Shown piece by piece: positions 60,765 through 64,000 of a stretch of DNA of 64,000 nucleotides. Origin of the DNA: CAYHGX01 sp964356355 (GTDB taxonomy: Bacteria > Patescibacteriota > Gracilibacteria > UBA1369 > LOWO2-01-FULL-3); NCBI GenBank assembly GCA_964356355.1, contig CAYHGX010000002.1:1-64000 (forward strand), in the 5' to 3' direction. The notes below the pieces were generated by a model, which was given only the letters and a program-made list of their open reading frames with translations, had not been told where the DNA came from and ran no database searches. The position numbers and the translations under genes were made by a program. Every line of letters begins with the position of its first letter. The first letter of the stretch is position 1.

Positions 60765-61200
60765 ATGCCCAAATATTTAGCAATAAATCCCAATGGACTC
60801 TCCACTCGAGAAGTTGTTTCCAGATTAGCTAAACCTGGATCAATCTCCTGCTACCTAGGAGAACACCTTGATGCCATAGCTATATTTACAATTCTAATTA
60901 TCAATGCCTCCATCGGTTTCCTCCAAGTATATAAAGCCGACAATGCAATATAAGAAATGGCCAACACGAATCAATTAATTCCAGAGAATTAGTACTAGGA
61001 AATCTCATTGTACTTTCAGAAGGAGACAAGATACCCGCAGACCTTGAACTAATAGAAGCATTTTCGCTGAAAGTTGATGAATCTCTCCTCACGGGCAAAA
61101 GCCACTACCTTTTCATTGACTAATAATTATACTGGCCGCCTCAACAGCCTTCTTAGTACCAAAAATCACCATCGTTGCCAGAAAAATATTTAGTCGATAG
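60765..61200 (+). pseudogene. Relic of a P-type cation-transporting ATPase
   Basis: Three pieces of one large pump can be read here. Frame 1 (60765-60953) has NGLSTREVVSRL (cation-ATPase N-terminus) joined to LGEHLDAIAIFTILIINASI and GFLQVYKADNAI (membrane helix 2). In another frame (from about 60950) come IRNGQHES, then RELVLGNLIVLSEGDKIPAD and KVDESLLTGKS, the A domain with its TGES-like loop, ending at TAA 61123-61125. Finally IIILAASTAFLVPKITIVAR to TAG 61198-61200 looks like the last membrane helix. A gene of about 2.5 kb has thus shrunk to 436 bases by deletions and frameshifts. Its final TAG is part of the trmD -10 box. Confidence 0.82.
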
Positions 61201-61203
61201 AAT
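61175..61203 (+). promoter_or_regulatory. trmD promoter, probably leaderless
   Basis: TTGCCA (61175-61180), 17 bases, TAGAAT (61198-61203). The expected transcription start (about 61210) coincides with the A of the trmD ATG, implying a leaderless mRNA. The promoter lies within the decayed ATPase tail. Confidence 0.65.
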
Positions 61204-61209
61204 GAGACC

Positions 61210-61857
61210 ATGAGATTCGACATCCTTACCATCTTTCCCAACATTTTTGATTCTTACTTAAATGAAAGTATCATTAAACGTGCAAAGAAAAATGAAATTA
61301 TTGAAATAGTAGTCCACGACATAAGAAAATACTCAAAAGACAAACACAAGAAAGTTGACGATATACCGTTCGGCGGAGGTGCAGGAATGGTTATGTCCCC
61401 CCAACCACTTTTCGACTGCATAACAGCGGTTAAAAAGGCCAACAAAGGGCCCGTGATTTATTTAAGTCCACAAGGAAAGACATTCACCCAATCAAAAGCA
61501 GAGAAATTTGCAAAAAAAAATCAAAACTTAATCTTATTATGTGGACGATACGAAGGTATCGATCAAAGAATAATAGATTTATTAGTCGATGAAGAAATTT
61601 CAATTGGAAATTACGTATTAACTGGCGGAGAACTACCTGCAATAGTACTAATAGATGCAATTTCACGCTTAATTCCAGGAGTATTAGGCAAAGACGACTC
61701 ACACAAAGAAGACTCATTTTCTAAAGCGTTTGATCGCAAAAAAGAACATCCACATTACACCCGACCAGAAATATTTAAAAATCAAAGTGTGCCAAAAGTT
61801 CTCTTATCCGGAAATCACAAAAATATATCAGAATGGCGCAAAAATAATCTCAAGTAG
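61210..61857 (+). CDS. trmD: tRNA (guanine-37-N1)-methyltransferase
   Basis: Methylates G37 of tRNAs to prevent frameshifting; 215 residues. Motifs of the trefoil-knot fold: PFGGGAGMVMSPQPLFDCI, LCGRYEGIDQRI, EISIGNYVLTGGELPAIVLI and DAISRLIPGVLGKDDSH, then HPHYTRPEIF. The next gene starts directly after its stop codon (no gap), suggesting co-translation. Confidence 0.97.
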   Translation: MRFDILTIFPNIFDSYLNESIIKRAKKNEIIEIVVHDIRKYSKDKHKKVDDIPFGGGAGMVMSPQPLFDCITAVKKANKGPVIYLSPQGKTFTQSKAEKFAKKNQNLILLCGRYEGIDQRIIDLLVDEEISIGNYVLTGGELPAIVLIDAISRLIPGVLGKDDSHKEDSFSKAFDRKKEHPHYTRPEIFKNQSVPKVLLSGNHKNISEWRKNNLK

Positions 61858-63543
61858 ATGGACTTCAACCTCATCATTAATCAATTATTAAGCCTATCCT
61901 TAACGCTCTTTCCAACAAGCTACATTTTAATAATGTACTTTTCTCGCATCCTCAACAAAAGAACCTACCAATTAGGCGAAACAACAGCAATATGCACCAA
62001 TATAACCGGCATCCTCAGCAGAAGAAACCCAATAGTTAGCCTAGTCCATTTTGATGAATTTCAATTACAAACTAGTGAAGAAAAACACTCAAACAAGGAA
62101 TTACTTAGCACAAACCCATCAATAGAATTGATAAGCGCAATCACTAGCTTTTGCCACTTTCCAAAACAAAAAGTACTAGAAGAATCGATTCAACACTTCA
62201 TCAAAAGCTATGGACACAAACCACAAGAAATCAAAGATTCATTCAGATTAATAACTGAAATCCCTGAATATCCAGAAAAGAAAACGACAACAGCAGTAGT
62301 AATAAAAAAGGACACAGAAGACATATTTTCGCTATGCAAAGGCAACATCAAAACTATTATAGAAAGATGTACCAAAGAAATAGTCGACAATAAAAAAATC
62401 AACCTAACACCAGAAAAAAAACGCGCCATTAAACGCAGAATCGAAAAACTGAGCAAACAAGGACGTAAACTAATTGGATTCGCCTACAAAGGGTTACCAA
62501 AAAAAATTCTAAACAATTACACCGAAGAGTTCACTGAAAACGACCTCACCTTTATCGGATTTATAGGTCTAAATGACGAAATCAACACTTCTCTTAAAGA
62601 AGATATCGAAAAAACAAAACAAGCAAACATCAAAATCTATATAACTAGTAGCCTCAAAGAAAAAAAGGCCAGACATGCAGCTCTCGAATTAAAAATCATC
62701 AATCCTGCTTATTTTGAGACACTAAACGGTGCCACGATTGCAGACATGGATGATAAAAAATTCCAAAAAGTGATTTCAAATCGCGAAAAAGATTTCATCT
62801 TCTGTGAATTAACCAATCAAGACAAGACAAATATCACAAAACAACTAGAAGCAATCGGAGAAAAAGTTACAACACTAAACCCAAATGAAAATCTAGGTTT
62901 CAAGCAAATTCTAGAATCAGTAAAAACCACCCAGGAAAACCAAAACAAAGAAAAAAAATTAAAAAACCACAGTCTAAACTGCAAAATAGCAGAAGCAATG
63001 ATCGTACTTACCGCAATAGCCTTTGGAAACCCAACCCCTCTATCGCTAATAATGCTAATTATTATTGATATCATTATCAATGTAATACTGGAACTCGCCA
63101 TCAGAGAAAACAATGACGTAGAAAATCAAAAGTTCAGACCTACAACGGGAATATTCATGGGCCTATCACTAATCGCCATATATATCATCAATCTACTGCG
63201 CTTTGGATGGACGCCATCATACCATCTCAATATTAATCCTGAGACCTACTCGAAATCAGCAACAATGATAATTATTTCAATCATCATCTTTCAGGTAATA
63301 TCCGCTTACACCTCAATAAACAAACCCTTTAAAAATCTCTATCTACAACTTTCTACAATAATTTGTATGCTATTTATATATATAATCACAACGATACCCT
63401 TTGCCCAAAAGGTCTTTAATCTTGGCCCATTAGAACCAATTGAATGGCAAATCACAGCATACACAATAGTAGTAGTCTTCGCTTTCGAAGAAATAAGCAA
63501 ATACGTAAATCGCCACAAAAAAAATGCAAATACCAATAGCTGA
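61858..63543 (+). CDS. Catalytically dead P-type ATPase-like membrane protein
   Basis: 561 residues, uninterrupted, aligned by eye to cation P-type ATPases from helix 4 to the C-terminus, but stripped of function. Helix 4 has LFPTSYI for PEGLP; the phosphorylation motif DKTGT reads N48-ITGI within TAICTNITGIL, so the catalytic Asp is Asn; KGAPE reads KGNIK (161-165); TGD reads TSS (263-265) after GFIGLNDEINTSLKEDIEKT; GDGxND reads NPNEN (341-345). Several predicted membrane helices occupy about 378-415, 432-450, 470-490, 502-525 and 530-550. The first helices and A domain are missing. Either an unusually well preserved relic or a pseudoenzyme with a new role. It overlaps the next gene by 20 bases. 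Confidence 0.8.
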   Translation: MDFNLIINQLLSLSLTLFPTSYILIMYFSRILNKRTYQLGETTAICTNITGILSRRNPIVSLVHFDEFQLQTSEEKHSNKELLSTNPSIELISAITSFCHFPKQKVLEESIQHFIKSYGHKPQEIKDSFRLITEIPEYPEKKTTTAVVIKKDTEDIFSLCKGNIKTIIERCTKEIVDNKKINLTPEKKRAIKRRIEKLSKQGRKLIGFAYKGLPKKILNNYTEEFTENDLTFIGFIGLNDEINTSLKEDIEKTKQANIKIYITSSLKEKKARHAALELKIINPAYFETLNGATIADMDDKKFQKVISNREKDFIFCELTNQDKTNITKQLEAIGEKVTTLNPNENLGFKQILESVKTTQENQNKEKKLKNHSLNCKIAEAMIVLTAIAFGNPTPLSLIMLIIIDIIINVILELAIRENNDVENQKFRPTTGIFMGLSLIAIYIINLLRFGWTPSYHLNINPETYSKSATMIIISIIIFQVISAYTSINKPFKNLYLQLSTIICMLFIYIITTIPFAQKVFNLGPLEPIEWQITAYTIVVVFAFEEISKYVNRHKKNANTNS

Positions 63544-63781
63544 TTACCTCAGAATAAAAGTCACACCTCGAAGCCACAAAACCGAGATAATCGAGATCAT
63601 GGAAGATGATACAGGCGAAAAAACAATCAAAATACGCCTAAAAGCCGTCCCTGAAAAAGGAAAAGCAAATGATGAACTAATCAAATTCCTCAGCAAAGAA
63701 CTTTCAATAAATAAAGAAAAAATCACCATAATCAGCGGAAAACAAGATCAACTTAAATTAATCAAAATCAAATGGACCTAA
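63524..63781 (+). CDS. DUF167 (YggU) family protein
   Basis: Small conserved protein of unknown function, 85 residues. The family signature is present: LRIKVTPRSHKTEI at the start, KIRLKAVPEKGKANDELIKFL (shown in part, about 36-56) and KITIISGKQDQLKLIKI. It overlaps both neighbours (20 and 10 bases), so this end of the window is tightly packed. Confidence 0.92.
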   Translation: MQIPIADYLRIKVTPRSHKTEIIEIMEDDTGEKTIKIRLKAVPEKGKANDELIKFLSKELSINKEKITIISGKQDQLKLIKIKWT

Positions 63782-64000
63782 GCGATCAATCAACAATCAA
63801 GAAACTCTTACAATCACAAAAACTCAGTGCCAAGAAATTCCTTGGTCAAAATTTTCTAGTTAATGAAACATCTCTCCAGAAAATATTAGAAACCGGAGAG
63901 ATAAAGCAAAAAGACTATATTATTGAAGTGGGACCAGGACTCGGAGTTCTAACAAAAGAACTCATAAACAAAGCCGCAAAAGTCACCTCTATAGAACTAG
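63772..64000 (+). CDS. rsmA: 16S rRNA dimethyladenosine transferase (partial)
   Basis: 5' part (76 codons) of RsmA/KsgA, which dimethylates A1518 and A1519 of 16S rRNA late in 30S assembly. After the start MDLSDQSTIKKLL come KLSAKKFLGQNFLV, the family N-terminal signature, and IIEVGPGLGVLTKEL, the S-adenosylmethionine-binding motif I, then VTSIEL. The gene runs off the window end. It starts inside the DUF167 gene. Confidence 0.93.
   Translation, partial: MDLSDQSTIKKLLQSQKLSAKKFLGQNFLVNETSLQKILETGEIKQKDYIIEVGPGLGVLTKELINKAAKVTSIEL

Noticed and set aside
1..64000. Recoded UGA (Gracilibacteria/Absconditabacteria code)
   Set aside because: TGA ends pgi, tag, rplC, rpsQ, the TIM-barrel gene and others exactly where the families end, and no conserved gene needs UGA read as Gly.
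1..64000. CRISPR arrays, rRNA or tRNA genes, transposases
   Set aside because: No regularly spaced repeats, rRNA-like or complete tRNA-like segments, and no transposase or integrase reading frames were found on either strand.

Overview
The window looks like a 64 kb stretch of a small-genome bacterium of the Candidate Phyla Radiation (Patescibacteria); Peregrinibacteria-like is my best guess. The grounds are: a complete S10-spc-alpha ribosomal protein cluster with no rpmD (L30) gap between rpsE and rplO; a short HrcA; almost no Shine-Dalgarno sequences before native genes; many 1-8 base gene overlaps; and many orphan proteins. TGA clearly acts as a stop (pgi, tag, rplC, rpsQ), so this is not a Gracilibacteria or Absconditabacteria genome with recoded UGA. 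The lineage is inference.

Layout. 1-3.3 kb: heat-shock genes hrcA-grpE-dnaK, with a perfect CIRCE operator over the dnaK promoter. 3.3-10.2 kb: an orphan gene, then phosphoketolase divergent from transaldolase, glucose-6-phosphate isomerase and transketolase. 10.2-14.1 kb: accessory genes (an orphan flanked by a duplicated transketolase tail, a small drug/metabolite exporter-like protein, a broken small ORF, Tag glycosylase, a LOG-family protein). 14.1-17.7 kb: gnd-zwf-pgl, the oxidative pentose phosphate branch. With the genes above this allows glucose-6-P to be turned into pentoses, triose-P and acetyl-P. 17.6-19.8 kb: a 702-residue orphan. 19.8-20.65 kb: a compact G+C-rich cassette with its own promoter, strong Shine-Dalgarno sites, two small membrane proteins and a terminator, unlike everything around it. 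20.7-22.3 kb: EpmA-like ligase and EF-P. 22.3-23.4 kb: an HNH endonuclease gene broken by a frameshift. 23.6-28.9 kb: serS, a beta-helix-like repeat protein, a TIM-barrel protein and a MacB/LolCDE-type ABC exporter.

29.1-42.2 kb: information-processing block rpoB-ssb-rpoC, rpsL-rpsG, fusA, tuf, with separate promoters and terminators. 42.3-44.6 kb: two orphans, one kinase-like. 44.6-60.8 kb: rpsJ, then rplC to rpsI with secY, adk, map, infA, rpmJ and rpoA; rpsJ, rplC and infA each have a recognisable promoter, and rpsJ and rplC have structured leaders. 60.8-64 kb: the relic of a P-type cation ATPase, trmD, a long intact ORF that is a P-type ATPase homologue lacking every catalytic motif, a DUF167 protein and the start of rsmA.

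Native promoters are unusually easy to read (TTGnnn, 16-18 bases, TAnnnT, often with an extended TGn). The observations most worth a second look are the ATPase relic plus catalytically dead ATPase ORF, the G+C-rich cassette, the split HNH gene with its repeated GTTCCCGGGAAC palindrome, the duplicated transketolase tail around an orphan gene, and the rpoB-ssb-rpoC gene order.
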